Notes under the pieces: generated by a model
The model's database searches: none
What the model was told of the DNA's origin: nothing
Seen by the model: the letters and a program-made list of their open reading frames with translations, nothing else
Shown here: piece by piece, positions 9,240 to 17,737 of the stretch
Position numbering within the stretch: position 1 is the stretch's first letter
Layout of the letters: every line of letters starts with the position of its first letter
Made by a program: the position numbers and the translations under genes
NCBI RefSeq assembly: GCF_011082085.1
Contig: NZ_CP041063.1
Location: forward strand, 3,272,001-3,336,000
DNA length: 64,000 bases
From: Bacillus sp. Cs-700
GTDB lineage: Bacteria; Bacillota; Bacilli; Bacillales; Guptibacillaceae
Direction: 5' to 3'

Positions 9240-10229
9240 ATGCTTTATATAGATAATGAGAACATAATGGATGCTGGGATTAATCTAGCGATTGAGGAAT
9301 ACATTTTGAAGGAGCTTGATCCTGAGGAAACCTATTTGTTATTTTACTCGATGAATCCAACAGTTATTGTTGGGAAAAATCAGAATACCATTGAGCAAAT
9401 TGATACGAGCTACATACGTGAGAATGGTGTGGATGTGGTTCGTCGTCTTTCAGGTGGAGGCGCGGTTTACAATGATCCTGGGAATTTAAGCTTTAGCATT
9501 ATTACAAAGGATGACGGCAATAGTTTTCACAACTATAAGAAGTTCACTGATCCAGTAGTAAAGGCACTTAGCAAACTGGGTGTCGATGCGGAGCTTAGTG
9601 GACGAAACGATTTGTTAGTGAAAGGGAAGAAAATATCAGGTAATGCCCAGTTTTCAACAAAGGGGAGAATGTATAGTCACGGAACGCTAATGTTTAATGT
9701 GAACTTAGAAAATGTAGTGAAAGCTCTAAAAGTAAATAAAGAGAAGATTGAATCGAAGGGCATTAAATCCATTCGCAGTCGCGTTACAAATATTAGTGAA
9801 CATATGGATCAAGAGATGACACGTGAGCAATTTAAACAAACATTACTTCAGTATATTTTCGAAGGAGAAAAAGAAATCCCCTCTTATGACTTAACCGAAA
9901 AAGATTGGAAAGCCATCCATGAAATTGCGGATGAACGATATAAGAACTGGGATTGGAATTATGGTCGATCACCAAAATTTAACGTTCAGCATTCAAAGCG
10001 TTTTCCGATTGGTTCAATAGATGTTCGTCTTGAAGTAAAAAAGGGCTACATCGAACAGGCTACGATTTTTGGAGATTTCTTTGGGGTTGGGGACGTGAAA
10101 GAGATTGAAAACCAACTAATAGGTGTTCGTTATGAACGTGGATCGCTTGAAGAAGCTCTTCAAGAAGTGGACGTATCTCATTATTTCGGGAAAATAACAA
10201 AAAAGGAATTTATTGATCTTCTATACTAA
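9240..10229 (+). CDS. lplJ: Lipoate--protein ligase
   Basis: A 329-residue enzyme that activates lipoate with ATP and attaches it to lipoyl domains of 2-oxoacid dehydrogenase E2 subunits and GcvH. The catalytic domain shows RRLSGGGAVYNDPGNLSFS (about residues 71-89), GRNDLLVKGKKISGNAQ with the catalytic lysine region, and a C-terminal accessory domain. Length matches B. subtilis LplJ. AGGAGGTACAAGG precedes ATG 9240. The gene lies between yhfI and lcfB as in B. subtilis. A client protein, the E2 gene at 26.3 kb, is in this window. Confidence 0.95.
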   Translation: MLYIDNENIMDAGINLAIEEYILKELDPEETYLLFYSMNPTVIVGKNQNTIEQIDTSYIRENGVDVVRRLSGGGAVYNDPGNLSFSIITKDDGNSFHNYKKFTDPVVKALSKLGVDAELSGRNDLLVKGKKISGNAQFSTKGRMYSHGTLMFNVNLENVVKALKVNKEKIESKGIKSIRSRVTNISEHMDQEMTREQFKQTLLQYIFEGEKEIPSYDLTEKDWKAIHEIADERYKNWDWNYGRSPKFNVQHSKRFPIGSIDVRLEVKKGYIEQATIFGDFFGVGDVKEIENQLIGVRYERGSLEEALQEVDVSHYFGKITKKEFIDLLY

Positions 10230-10230
10230 A

Positions 10231-10265
10231 AGAAAGGAGCTGGGAATCCAGCTCCTTCTTTTTTT
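10231..10265 (+). terminator. Terminator after lplJ
   Basis: GAAAGGAGCTGG-GAAT-CCAGCTCCTTCTTTTTTT. Confidence 0.9.
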
Positions 10266-10366
10266 GTTGCCCTTTCTAGTTGTTCTAAATAATTTAGAAC
10301 GTGAACTTTGGAGAAAGTGAAGGTTTTTTTATTGAGAATTAATTTATGAACTTTTCTTTGTTCCCC

Positions 10367-10432
10367 TTGCTAGTAAAATTTTCTTCCAATATAATATATT
10401 TAGAAAATTAAAAATGAATGACTGCTCATTCA
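10367..10432 (+). promoter_or_regulatory. lcfB promoter with FadR operator
   Basis: TTGCTA (10367-10372), 17-bp spacer, TATAAT (10390-10395). At 10415-10432 lies TGAATGACTGCTCATTCA, which fits the Bacillus FadR consensus TGAATGAMTANTCATTCA except at one central position. FadR represses fatty-acid degradation genes and is released by long-chain acyl-CoA, matching the downstream acyl-CoA ligase. Confidence 0.85.
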
Positions 10433-10448
10433 TATAGGAGGAGAGCGA

Positions 10449-11975
10449 ATGAATCTATCTCAACAATTAAAAGAGACAGCAGCGACTTATCCTGAGAAAC
10501 AAGCTTATATTTATCAGGATGAAGCTGTTTTGTACAAAGAACTTGATCAGAAGGTTTCTGCTTTTGCTACAAATTTATTGGCAGAAGGAATAAAAAAAGG
10601 CGATCATGTGGCTTTAATATTAGGGAACTCACCAGAGTTTTTAATTGCTTACTACGGTGTCTTAAGAGCTGGTGCAGTCGTTATTCCAATTAATCCTATT
10701 TACACTCCAGATGAAATTGGCTATCTTCTTCATAATGGAGATGTGAAGGCAATTGTTACATTGGAACAAGCACTCCCTCTAGTTGAAAAAATGGCCGATC
10801 AATTAACCGATATCGTTCTCGTTGCTTATACAGGTGAGGGGAAAGAAGAGAGAGTTATTGCAAACACAAAATTGAAACCGTTTACAAAAATGATCGAGGA
10901 TCAAAACGAGGTTTTTCCAGATGTTATTATAAATGAAGATAACCTGGCTGTTATTCTGTATACATCGGGAACAACAGGAAAACCAAAAGGTGCGATGCTT
11001 TCGCATAAGAATTTATTTAGTAATGCATCAGATACTGGCTCTTACCTTCAAATCTCTTCTAATGACGTTGTTGTCACTGCCCTTCCTATGTTTCACGTGT
11101 TTTGCATGACCGTTTCAATGAATGCCCCTCTCATTTCAGGAGGGACGTTGTTAATCCTTCCTAAGTTCAGTCCTCAAGAAGTTTTCCGCGTTGCTGAGAA
11201 ATTCAAAGCTACTATTTTTGCAGGAGTACCAACCATGTATAATTTCTTATACCAATACCCAGAAGGTAGAGCTGAGTATTTTCAGCATCTGCGACTTTGT
11301 ATTTCAGGAGGTTCTTCTTTACCTGTGGCCCTTCTACACCGTTTTGAAGAAAAGTTTCAAGTTCGGATTTCAGAGGGATATGGATTATCAGAAGCATCAC
11401 CTGTTACGTGCTTCAATCCACTTGATCGTCCTCGTAAAGCAGGCTCGATTGGTATGAACATCACGAATGTTGAAAATAAAGTCGTTGATGAACTGGGACA
11501 GGAAGTTCCCGTAGGGGAGGTTGGAGAGCTAGCAGTTAAAGGTCCAAATGTGATGAAAGGTTATTATAAAATGCCAGAGGATACCGCAGTAACGCTGAAA
11601 GAAGGCTGGCTATTTACTGGTGATTTAGCGAAGATGGATGAAGAGGGTTACTTCTATATTGTGGATCGCAAAAAGGATATGGTTATCGTAGGCGGATATA
11701 ATGTCTATCCAAGAGAAGTTGAAGAAGTTCTTTATCAACATCCTGATATCGTTGAAACAGCGGTAGTGGGCGTCCCAGATCCAAACTTCGGGGAGGCAGT
11801 TCAAGCCTTTGTTGTCACACAGCAGCAGATGACGGAAGAAGAAGTTATGAACTATTGTAAAGAGCATCTGGCAAAATATAAATGCCCGACCATTGTAGAA
11901 TTTATTAGTGAATTGCCGAAGAATACAACTGGAAAAATATTAAGAAAAGCTCTTCGTAAACAAGTAAACGCTTAA
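10449..11975 (+). CDS. lcfB: Long-chain fatty-acid--CoA ligase (LcfB type)
   Basis: A 508-residue member of the AMP-forming acyl-CoA synthetase family. Motifs in order: P-loop-like [16 protein letters not shown] (about residue 171), [12 protein letters not shown], the ATP-binding [14 protein letters not shown], the hinge [20 protein letters not shown], and the C-terminal catalytic lysine in [11 protein letters not shown]. It activates fatty acids to acyl-CoA for beta-oxidation. GGAGGAG precedes ATG 10449. FadR control is indicated by the operator 16 bp upstream. B. subtilis lcfB (yhfL) lies in the same neighbourhood. Its proximity to the paa genes raises the alternative of an aryl-acid ligase, but the FadR box favours fatty acids. 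Confidence 0.92.
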   Translation: MNLSQQLKETAATYPEKQAYIYQDEAVLYKELDQKVSAFATNLLAEGIKKGDHVALILGNSPEFLIAYYGVLRAGAVVIPINPIYTPDEIGYLLHNGDVKAIVTLEQALPLVEKMADQLTDIVLVAYTGEGKEERVIANTKLKPFTKMIEDQNEVFPDVIINEDNLAVILYTSGTTGKPKGAMLSHKNLFSNASDTGSYLQISSNDVVVTALPMFHVFCMTVSMNAPLISGGTLLILPKFSPQEVFRVAEKFKATIFAGVPTMYNFLYQYPEGRAEYFQHLRLCISGGSSLPVALLHRFEEKFQVRISEGYGLSEASPVTCFNPLDRPRKAGSIGMNITNVENKVVDELGQEVPVGEVGELAVKGPNVMKGYYKMPEDTAVTLKEGWLFTGDLAKMDEEGYFYIVDRKKDMVIVGGYNVYPREVEEVLYQHPDIVETAVVGVPDPNFGEAVQAFVVTQQQMTEEEVMNYCKEHLAKYKCPTIVEFISELPKNTTGKILRKALRKQVNA

Positions 11976-11978
11976 GAC

Positions 11979-12009
11979 AAAAGCCGATCCAAAATGGATC
12001 GGCTTTTGT
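11979..12009 (+). terminator. Terminator after lcfB
   Basis: AAAAGCCGATCC-AAAAT-GGATCGGCTTTT. Confidence 0.9.
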
Positions 12010-12029
12010 TATGAATAATCAGAAAACAA

Positions 12030-12075
12030 TTGATATTTATATAACAATAAAATATAATGACGTTAAATAAACGTT
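12030..12075 (+). promoter_or_regulatory. paa operon promoter with palindromic operator (shared with the phenylalanine operon)
   Basis: TTGATA (12030-12035), 17-bp spacer, TATAAT (12053-12058). Two bases further on comes CGTTAAATAAACGT (12061-12074), a palindrome of the form CGTT-N5-AACG. The same 14 bases, also exactly two bases after the -10 box, precede the operon at 22683. A repressor bound here would cover the transcription start. PaaX, encoded at the end of this cluster, is the obvious candidate. Confidence 0.8.
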
Positions 12076-12096
12076 ATATTGGAGGTGCGCACAATA

Positions 12097-13050
12097 GTGA
12101 TTTCTTTAAACGAAAGAATGGATCATTTTATGAATCGTATCAATAGTGGCGAAAAAATTGAAGCGGATGATTGGATGCCAGATGACTATCGAGAAGCGTT
12201 AATTCGTTTGATATCCATGCATGGGATAAGTGAGATTATGGGAGCTTTACCTGAAAAAGAGTGGGTTCCAAAGGCCCCATCTGTCTATCGTAAGCTTGCG
12301 ATTATGGCGAAAGTTCAGGATGAAATGGGTCATGGTCAATTATTGCTTCGAGTAGCAGAAGATTTAATGGAACCATTAGGGAAAAATCGGGATGATATTA
12401 TGAAAGATCTTTTTTCTGGAAAGTTGAAATTTCATAATGTCTTTCATATGAAAGCCCCGACGTGGGGGGATGCTGGTGTGATTGCATGGTTAGTAGATGG
12501 TGCGGCAATTATATCGCAGACGATGATGCTGGGAACGTCTTATGGACCTTATGGTCGTGCTTTGAAACGGATTTGCGCTGAAGAGGTGTTTCATGCTCAG
12601 CATGGTGAAAGCATTATTATGGCACTTGCTGAAGGAACGAAGGAGCAACGTACGTTGTTACAAGACTCCATTAACAGATGGTGGTCATCGTTACTAATGT
12701 TTTTTGGACCGAGAACAAATGCGGAAACCGGACATAGCAATCAGGATAAAAATATGCGCTACAAGCTTCGTACCAAAACCAATGAACAGCTCAGACAGGA
12801 ATTTTTAACAAAGTATGTTCCTCGAGTATGGGCACTTGGGCTAACGATACCAGATCCCACACTTAAATTTGATGAAGAAACTTCTGAATGGCAGTATCAA
12901 CAGCCAGATTGGGAAGAATTTAAAAAGATTGTAACGGGACATGGGCCGAAATCGAAGGAAAGATTAGCTCTTCGGGTGCGATCGTATGAAATGAACAGTT
13001 GGGTAAGGGAAGCGCTTGGAACAAGTGAGGTATCAAATGTTGCGAGGTGA
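12097..13050 (+). CDS. paaA: 1,2-phenylacetyl-CoA epoxidase subunit PaaA
   Basis: A 317-residue di-iron oxygenase subunit. With PaaC and PaaB it converts phenylacetyl-CoA to its 1,2-epoxide in the cytosol. Two ferritin-like metal-binding motifs are visible: DEMGHGQ (about residue 78) and CAEEVFHAQHGES (about residue 165). The start is GTG 12097, nine bases after GGAGGTG; an in-frame TTG at 12079 falls on the ribosome site and is rejected. First gene of a tight operon (paaABCD, ethD-like, paaG, paaF). Length is normal for the family. Confidence 0.95.
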   Translation: MISLNERMDHFMNRINSGEKIEADDWMPDDYREALIRLISMHGISEIMGALPEKEWVPKAPSVYRKLAIMAKVQDEMGHGQLLLRVAEDLMEPLGKNRDDIMKDLFSGKLKFHNVFHMKAPTWGDAGVIAWLVDGAAIISQTMMLGTSYGPYGRALKRICAEEVFHAQHGESIIMALAEGTKEQRTLLQDSINRWWSSLLMFFGPRTNAETGHSNQDKNMRYKLRTKTNEQLRQEFLTKYVPRVWALGLTIPDPTLKFDEETSEWQYQQPDWEEFKKIVTGHGPKSKERLALRVRSYEMNSWVREALGTSEVSNVAR

Positions 13051-13056
13051 TATGTC

Positions 13057-13398
13057 GTGAGTAGTAAAGACAGTCTTTTCTATGAAGTTTTTGAGGTGTT
13101 TAGTAAGAAAACAGATACATCTGCACTCCAGCATCAATTTAGTCTTCTTGCGCCAAATCAGGAATTAGCATTTGTTATGGCAAAAGAGAACTTCTTTAGA
13201 CGTGAACAAGTAGCTGATATTTGGGTCGTGAAGCGAGATCACATAAAACGAATGACTGAAGAAGAAAAAGAAGCAACAAAGCATTTAGAGAAAAGTTATC
13301 GTGAAACGAAAGGATATGGTTATTTAAAGAAAAAATGGCGCCAGTACGAACAAGAGCAGCTTACTGAAAAAGATATCATGGGAGGAGGAGATACCTAA
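13057..13398 (+). CDS. paaB: 1,2-phenylacetyl-CoA epoxidase subunit PaaB
   Basis: A 113-residue structural subunit of the phenylacetyl-CoA epoxidase, which bridges PaaAC heterodimers. The family features are an N-terminal YEVFEVFSKKTDTSALQHQF and a following LAFVMAKENFFRREQVADIW. It begins with GTG six bases after paaA and its stop shares a base with the paaC start (TAATG), so translation is coupled. Small and soluble. Confidence 0.92.
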   Translation: MSSKDSLFYEVFEVFSKKTDTSALQHQFSLLAPNQELAFVMAKENFFRREQVADIWVVKRDHIKRMTEEEKEATKHLEKSYRETKGYGYLKKKWRQYEQEQLTEKDIMGGGDT

Positions 13399-14177
13399 TG
13401 GATGAGTCTATCGAATATCGCCAGTGTTTAATTGAACTGATCTATCAATTAGCTGATGATGATTTTCTGCTAGCATACCGCGGTTCAGAATGGCTCGGTC
13501 TAGCTCCTCATATTGAAGAGGATGTAGCGTTTGCTTCAATCAGTCAAGACTTGATGGGGCATGCTGCCCTTTATTATGGACTACTAGAAGAGCTTGGAGA
13601 AGGAAAGATAGATCACTTAACACATAATCGCTCACCTGAACATTTTCGAAATGCCATACTTGTAGAGTTGCCAAATGGAACAGGGACTTATTTAGAAGAC
13701 CCCTCTTATGATTGGGCATTTACAGTTGTACGGAATTACTTCTATACGGTAGCAAAAAAGGTTAGACTTGACTCAATCAAGAAAGCCTCGTATGAGCCAC
13801 TACAGCACATTGTCCAAAAAATCTCTATTGAGATGAGCTACCATATGATGCATTGGGAAGTTTGGTTTAAGCAGCTTATCAGTAGTACAGCTGAAGCGAA
13901 AAGTAGAATGGAAGAAGCAATGAGCATTGTATTTGAAGAGTTAGGTGGTGTTTTTTCATACGGGTGTATCGGTGATCGAATGGCCAGGCTTTCGCTTATT
14001 GAAAGTGAAGAGGTCCTTAAGGAACGATGGATGGCTTACTTAAACAAAGAAAAAATACAGTATTCTATGAAAATGAAACAGGGGGATGGTCGAAATGGCA
14101 TTCATACACCCCATTTAGCGGAAGCGCTTGCTACGTTGTCAGAAGTATATCAATCTGTCCCTACAGCGGAGTGGTGA
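13398..14177 (+). CDS. paaC: 1,2-phenylacetyl-CoA epoxidase subunit PaaC
   Basis: A 259-residue ferritin-like partner of PaaA that supports the catalytic subunit without a complete active di-iron site in known members. Recognisable segments are LADDDFLLAYRGSEWLGLAP near the N-terminus, SISQDLMGHAALYYGLLEEL (with Asp where a metal-binding Glu would be expected), and SYHMMHWEVWFKQL. It overlaps paaB by one base and is followed 13 bases later by paaD. Confidence 0.93.
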   Translation: MDESIEYRQCLIELIYQLADDDFLLAYRGSEWLGLAPHIEEDVAFASISQDLMGHAALYYGLLEELGEGKIDHLTHNRSPEHFRNAILVELPNGTGTYLEDPSYDWAFTVVRNYFYTVAKKVRLDSIKKASYEPLQHIVQKISIEMSYHMMHWEVWFKQLISSTAEAKSRMEEAMSIVFEELGGVFSYGCIGDRMARLSLIESEEVLKERWMAYLNKEKIQYSMKMKQGDGRNGIHTPHLAEALATLSEVYQSVPTAEW

Positions 14178-14190
14178 GGAGGGGGAGGAA

Positions 14191-14664
14191 ATGATACTTA
14201 AAGAGAAAGTGATGAAGGTGCTTGATACGGTAAAAGATCCAGAGATTCCAGTTGTAAGCGTAGTGGACCTTGGGATGATCCACAACGTTTCTGTTCATCA
14301 TGATCGAGTCACAATTGAAGTGATGCCAACATTCTCGGGGTGTCCTGCGCTAGAAATTATCAAAAGGAATATCGAGATTGCTGTAGAAAGTATTCCTGAA
14401 GTGAATTCTTTATCTGTTGCATTTATTCGGCATCCCATATGGACAACCGAACTTGTTTCGGAGAAGGGGAAGCAGGAGTTGAGAAAGTTTGGTATTGCGC
14501 CACCTAAAGACCGTGTGGAAGGGGAATGGCATGTGCCGTGTCCATATTGTGGATCAGTTTATACAACAATGGATAATATTTTTGGACCAGCCGCTTGTCG
14601 AAGTATTTTGTATTGTAAGTCATGTAAAAATCCATTTGAAGCGATGAAGCCTGTATCAATTTAA
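14191..14664 (+). CDS. paaD: Phenylacetate-CoA oxygenase assembly protein PaaD
   Basis: A 157-residue protein with an N-terminal MIP18/DUF59 domain (KVLDTVKDPEIPVVSVVDLG, then the conserved TFSGCPALE) and a C-terminal zinc-ribbon-like part with CPYCGS and CKSC. PaaD is needed for epoxidase function, probably in metal-centre assembly. ATG 14191 follows GGGGGAGG; an in-frame start at 14128 inside paaC is rejected. Both cysteine pairs are intact, as in longer PaaD proteins. Confidence 0.92.
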   Translation: MILKEKVMKVLDTVKDPEIPVVSVVDLGMIHNVSVHHDRVTIEVMPTFSGCPALEIIKRNIEIAVESIPEVNSLSVAFIRHPIWTTELVSEKGKQELRKFGIAPPKDRVEGEWHVPCPYCGSVYTTMDNIFGPAACRSILYCKSCKNPFEAMKPVSI

Positions 14665-14686
14665 TTAAAATAAGAAAGGTTGATGA

Positions 14687-15010
14687 ATGATGGTTAAAGT
14701 GATCGCATTGTATAAACAGCCGGAAAACGCCCAGAAGTTTGATGAGCATTATTTTAATACGCACGCCCCAATTACAGCTAAAATTCCTGGACTGAAGAAA
14801 ATGGAAGTGACAAAGATTGTGGGTTCACCTATGGGGAAAAGCGACTATTATTTGATGTGTGAAATGTACTATGAAGATCATGAATCGATGAAAGCGGGAA
14901 TGAAGTCTCAAGAAGGTAAGGCTTCAGGTAAAGATCTAATGAGTTTTGCTGGCGATCTTGTAACACTAATGATTGGTGAAGAAGTTGGAGAAACAGCAGA
15001 TACAAAATAA
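14687..15010 (+). CDS. EthD-family protein in the paa operon
   Basis: A 107-residue ferredoxin-like alpha/beta barrel protein of the EthD family (VKVIALYKQPENAQKFDEHY, FNTHAPITAKIPG). Two consecutive ATG codons (14687, 14690) are possible starts behind AAGAAAGG. It sits where proteobacterial operons carry paaE, the reductase, but it has no flavin, NAD or iron-sulfur motif and cannot replace it. The role is unknown. EthD relatives accompany aromatic and ether degradation genes. Confidence 0.85.
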   Translation: MMVKVIALYKQPENAQKFDEHYFNTHAPITAKIPGLKKMEVTKIVGSPMGKSDYYLMCEMYYEDHESMKAGMKSQEGKASGKDLMSFAGDLVTLMIGEEVGETADTK

Positions 15011-15025
15011 AGTGAGGTGCAATGA

Positions 15026-15799
15026 ATGTTTGAAACGATTGAATATGAAGTAAAGGATCGCGTAAGTTGGATTCGGTTAAATCGACCGAATAAATTGAAT
15101 GCGTTTACATTTAAAATGAATCAAGAAATAACAGAAGCAATGAAGCTAGCGAATAACGATAATGAAGCTCGTTGTGTGGTGATCACTGGTAATGGAAGAG
15201 CTTTTTGTTCAGGTCAGGATTTAGGTGGCGTTGAAGAAGGTGTGGATCATGGTGAAATGCTGAGGGGTACTTATAATCCGATGGTAAAAGAAATTACCTC
15301 TTCATCTAAACCGGTGATTGCTGCAGTGAACGGTGTGGCGGCAGGTGCAGGCATGAGTCTTGCTCTTGCGTGTGATTTTCGATTAGCTCATGAAAACGCA
15401 AGCTTTATAGAAGCATTTGTTCATGTTGGTCTTGTGCCTGATTCTGGGAGTACTTATTTTCTTCCGCGCCTGATTGGTCATGCGAAAGCGCTAGAACTTG
15501 CGCTACTTGGAGAAAAAGTAAGTGCTTCAGATGCTAAGGAGCTTGGACTTGTGACGCAATTTTTCTCTAATGAACAGTGGGAGAAAGGGATTAATCAGTT
15601 TGCAAACCGTGTAGCTAGTCTTCCGCCCAAAGCGGTAACTCTCATTAAACAGAGCTTACTCCGCAGCTGGGATAGTACCCTTGATGAGGTGCTTGAAATG
15701 GAAGCAGTTGCGCAGGCCGAAGCTGGTCAAACGAAAGATCATAAGGAAGGTCTGCTAGCATTTACTGAGAAACGTAAACCAGTTTTCCAGGGGAGTTAA
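15026..15799 (+). CDS. paaG: 1,2-epoxyphenylacetyl-CoA isomerase (crotonase family, PaaG)
   Basis: A 257-residue crotonase-fold enzyme. PaaG turns the ring epoxide into the seven-membered oxepin-CoA. It shows the oxyanion-hole elements GRAFCSGQDLGG (about residue 58) and NGVAAGAGMSLALACDFRLA (about residue 100), then IEAFVHVGLVPDSGSTYFLP, where the Asp position matches PaaG/PaaB-type isomerases and not classical hydratases. GTGAGGTG precedes ATG 15026. Function follows from the operon as well as the sequence. Confidence 0.9.
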   Translation: MFETIEYEVKDRVSWIRLNRPNKLNAFTFKMNQEITEAMKLANNDNEARCVVITGNGRAFCSGQDLGGVEEGVDHGEMLRGTYNPMVKEITSSSKPVIAAVNGVAAGAGMSLALACDFRLAHENASFIEAFVHVGLVPDSGSTYFLPRLIGHAKALELALLGEKVSASDAKELGLVTQFFSNEQWEKGINQFANRVASLPPKAVTLIKQSLLRSWDSTLDEVLEMEAVAQAEAGQTKDHKEGLLAFTEKRKPVFQGS

Positions 15800-15933
15800 G
15801 AGAGCGAGAGAAAAAAGCAGGAAACCGGGGGTAAATCTTGAATAGATGCTATAGAGCGAAAGCAGCCGAGGAGGTTGGTGAACCGACTTCCCGGCTCTTT
15901 CCTATGCTTACTACCATAGAAGGAGGTCTTCAA
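15800..15933 (+). promoter_or_regulatory. Intra-operon leader with long imperfect RNA hairpin before paaF
   Basis: A 134-bp gap in an otherwise tight operon. Bases 15858-15901 can fold into a hairpin: GAAAG/CTTTC (15858-15862 with 15897-15901), a bulged C, AGCCG/CGGCT (15864-15868 with 15892-15896), a bulged A, then nine pairs closing on a TGAA loop (15870-15878 with 15883-15891). ATAG/CTAT (15851-15854 with 15902-15905) extends it. No T-run follows, so it is not a simple terminator. AAGGAGG of paaF lies about 15 bases downstream. It may stabilise or process the mRNA, or control paaF translation. I match it to no riboswitch class. Confidence 0.5.
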
Positions 15934-16710
15934 ATGTCAGTTGTTACATATGAAGTAAAAAACCATGTTGGATACGTAACTTTAAATCGACCAGAAGTTC
16001 TAAACTGTTTTAATTACGAAACCCTTTCAGTACTGCAGGGAATTGTTGACGATATTTATTCAGATCGCGAGGTTCGTGCCGTTATTTTTTTAGGAGCTGG
16101 TGAAAAGGCTTTCAGTGCAGGAGCTGATTTGAAAGAAAGAAGAACGCTTTCTGAAAGTGAAGTCCGTCGCAACGTTAAAAAAATCCGAGAAGTGTTTTCC
16201 TCAGTTGAATCACTTCCTCAGCCAACCATTGCAGCATTGAATGGGTTTGCGTTTGGTGGAGGATTTGAGCTGGCTCTTGCTTGTGATTTTCGTTATGCAG
16301 TCAAAGGAACAAAAATGGGCTTAACCGAAACAAGTCTAGGGATCATACCTGGGGCGGGAGGAACTCAGCGTTTACCTCGTCTAATTGGCACAGCGAAAGC
16401 GATGGAATTGGTGTTAACAGCACGAAAATTAACATCAGACGAGGCTTACGAATATGGCATCCTAAATGGGGTAGTGGGTCGTGAAGACTTACTTAGGAAA
16501 TGTGAAGAATTAGCCCAGGAAATCTGTCAAAATGCTCCGATTGCAGTGCAACAGGCGAAGTTTGCTGTACTGGAAGGGATGAACGTAGACCGTCACACGG
16601 GTATGGCGATTGAATCGAAAGCATATGAAGTAACCATCCCAACGAACGACCGTCTTGAAGCATTAGATGCTTTTGCAGAAAAAAGGAAACCAAGCTTTAA
16701 AGGGGAGTAG
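15934..16710 (+). CDS. paaF: Enoyl-CoA hydratase/isomerase (PaaF-like)
   Basis: A 258-residue crotonase-fold enzyme. Motifs: GEKAFSAGADLKER (about residue 60), NGFAFGGGFELALACDFRYA (about residue 105) and LTETSLGIIPGAGGTQRLPR, with the paired Glu residues of true enoyl-CoA hydratases. In the paa pathway PaaF hydrates 2,3-dehydroadipyl-CoA. ATG 15934 follows AAGGAGG; a TTG at 15838 would run through the structured leader and is rejected. A role in general beta-oxidation is possible, but the operon supports paa. Confidence 0.87.
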   Translation: MSVVTYEVKNHVGYVTLNRPEVLNCFNYETLSVLQGIVDDIYSDREVRAVIFLGAGEKAFSAGADLKERRTLSESEVRRNVKKIREVFSSVESLPQPTIAALNGFAFGGGFELALACDFRYAVKGTKMGLTETSLGIIPGAGGTQRLPRLIGTAKAMELVLTARKLTSDEAYEYGILNGVVGREDLLRKCEELAQEICQNAPIAVQQAKFAVLEGMNVDRHTGMAIESKAYEVTIPTNDRLEALDAFAEKRKPSFKGE

Positions 16711-16802
16711 TTGTTGCAGAAGAGGAAAGGCTCTGGTAGTATAACATCATATTTGAACCGCGTTTTTATTTCGGAATGCTTTAAGCAAGCGGAGGTATGA
16801 TG

Positions 16803-17696
16803 ATGAGCGAATCTTTGAATACACGCTCCATGATTTTTACATTGTATGGAGAGTATGTTAGACACTATGGAAATGATATTTGGATTGGTAGTTTGATTCG
16901 TCTTCTAAAAGAGTTTGGGCACAATGACCAGTCTGTTCGAGCGGCGATTTCACGAATGAGTAAGCAGGGCTGGGTGGAAGCAAGGAAAGAAGGAAATAAG
17001 AGTTTCTACTATTTAACAAAACGTGGGATTAGGAGAATGGATGAGGCGGCTGAGAGAATATTTAAGCTCCGGCCAGCAGAATGGGATGGAAGATGGCGTA
17101 TGTTTCTTTATACGATCCCTGAAGAGAAGCGACATATTCGAGATGAGCTACGTAAAGAGCTTGTTTGGAGCGGGTTCGGAAGTTCATCCGCTAGCTTATG
17201 GCTTTCACCTAATCACCTTGAAGAACAGGTGAAATGGCTGATCGATAAGTATGAAATTAATGACTACGTTCATTTCTTTGTTGCTGATTATAAAGGTCCA
17301 CACGAAAATCATGCCCTTGTCAATGAATGCTGGGATTTGAATGAAATAAGCAATCGATACCGTGAGTTTATTAAAATGTATAGTGAGCGTTATGTTATCG
17401 ATCGTAGTAAAATTGAAAAAGGGAAAATGAGTGATGGCGACTGTTTTGTAGAACGCGCAAAGCTCGTTCATGAGTACCGGAAGTTTCTATTTATTGATCC
17501 GGGCCTTCCATCCCAACTATTACCTGATGAATGGCCTGGCGAGCATGCAGCCATGTTATTTAGCGATTACTATAAAACGCTCGCAAAACCAGCTTCACGT
17601 TTTTTTGAAGAAGTTTTTCGAGAGGGAAATGAACTGAAAAATAAAGATAATGAGTATGATGCGCTCCAGCATCCTTTGTTATCTGACAGGTCATAG
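16803..17696 (+). CDS. paaX: PaaX-type transcriptional repressor of phenylacetate catabolism
   Basis: A 297-residue protein with the PaaX arrangement: N-terminal winged helix (SMIFTLYGEYVRHYGNDIWI, then FGHNDQSVRAAISRMSKQGW, residues about 8-60), central segment EWDGRWRMFLYTIPEEKRHI, and C-terminal domain ending near LVHEYRKFLFIDPGLPSQLL. PaaX proteins repress paa genes and are released by phenylacetyl-CoA. Three ATGs in a row (16797, 16800, 16803) follow GGAGG; the third has the best spacing. It is the last gene of the paa cluster on this strand and probably acts at the CGTTAAATAAACGT operators at 12061 and 22642. Confidence 0.92.
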   Translation: MSESLNTRSMIFTLYGEYVRHYGNDIWIGSLIRLLKEFGHNDQSVRAAISRMSKQGWVEARKEGNKSFYYLTKRGIRRMDEAAERIFKLRPAEWDGRWRMFLYTIPEEKRHIRDELRKELVWSGFGSSSASLWLSPNHLEEQVKWLIDKYEINDYVHFFVADYKGPHENHALVNECWDLNEISNRYREFIKMYSERYVIDRSKIEKGKMSDGDCFVERAKLVHEYRKFLFIDPGLPSQLLPDEWPGEHAAMLFSDYYKTLAKPASRFFEEVFREGNELKNKDNEYDALQHPLLSDRS

Positions 17697-17705
17697 AAGT
17701 AGAAA

Positions 17706-17735
17706 GAAGGAACGGATATCCCGTTCCTTCTTTTT
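17706..17735. terminator. Bidirectional terminator between paaX and the PaaY-like gene
   Basis: GAAGGAACGG-ATATC-CCGTTCCTTC with T-run on the plus strand and A-rich left flank. Confidence 0.9.
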
Positions 17736-17737
17736 CG

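Noticed and set aside
15800-15933. T-box or known riboswitch before paaF
   Set aside because: No T-box sequence (AGGGTGGTACCGCG), no terminator, and no match to the cobalamin, c-di-GMP, FMN or tetrahydrofolate patterns I know.
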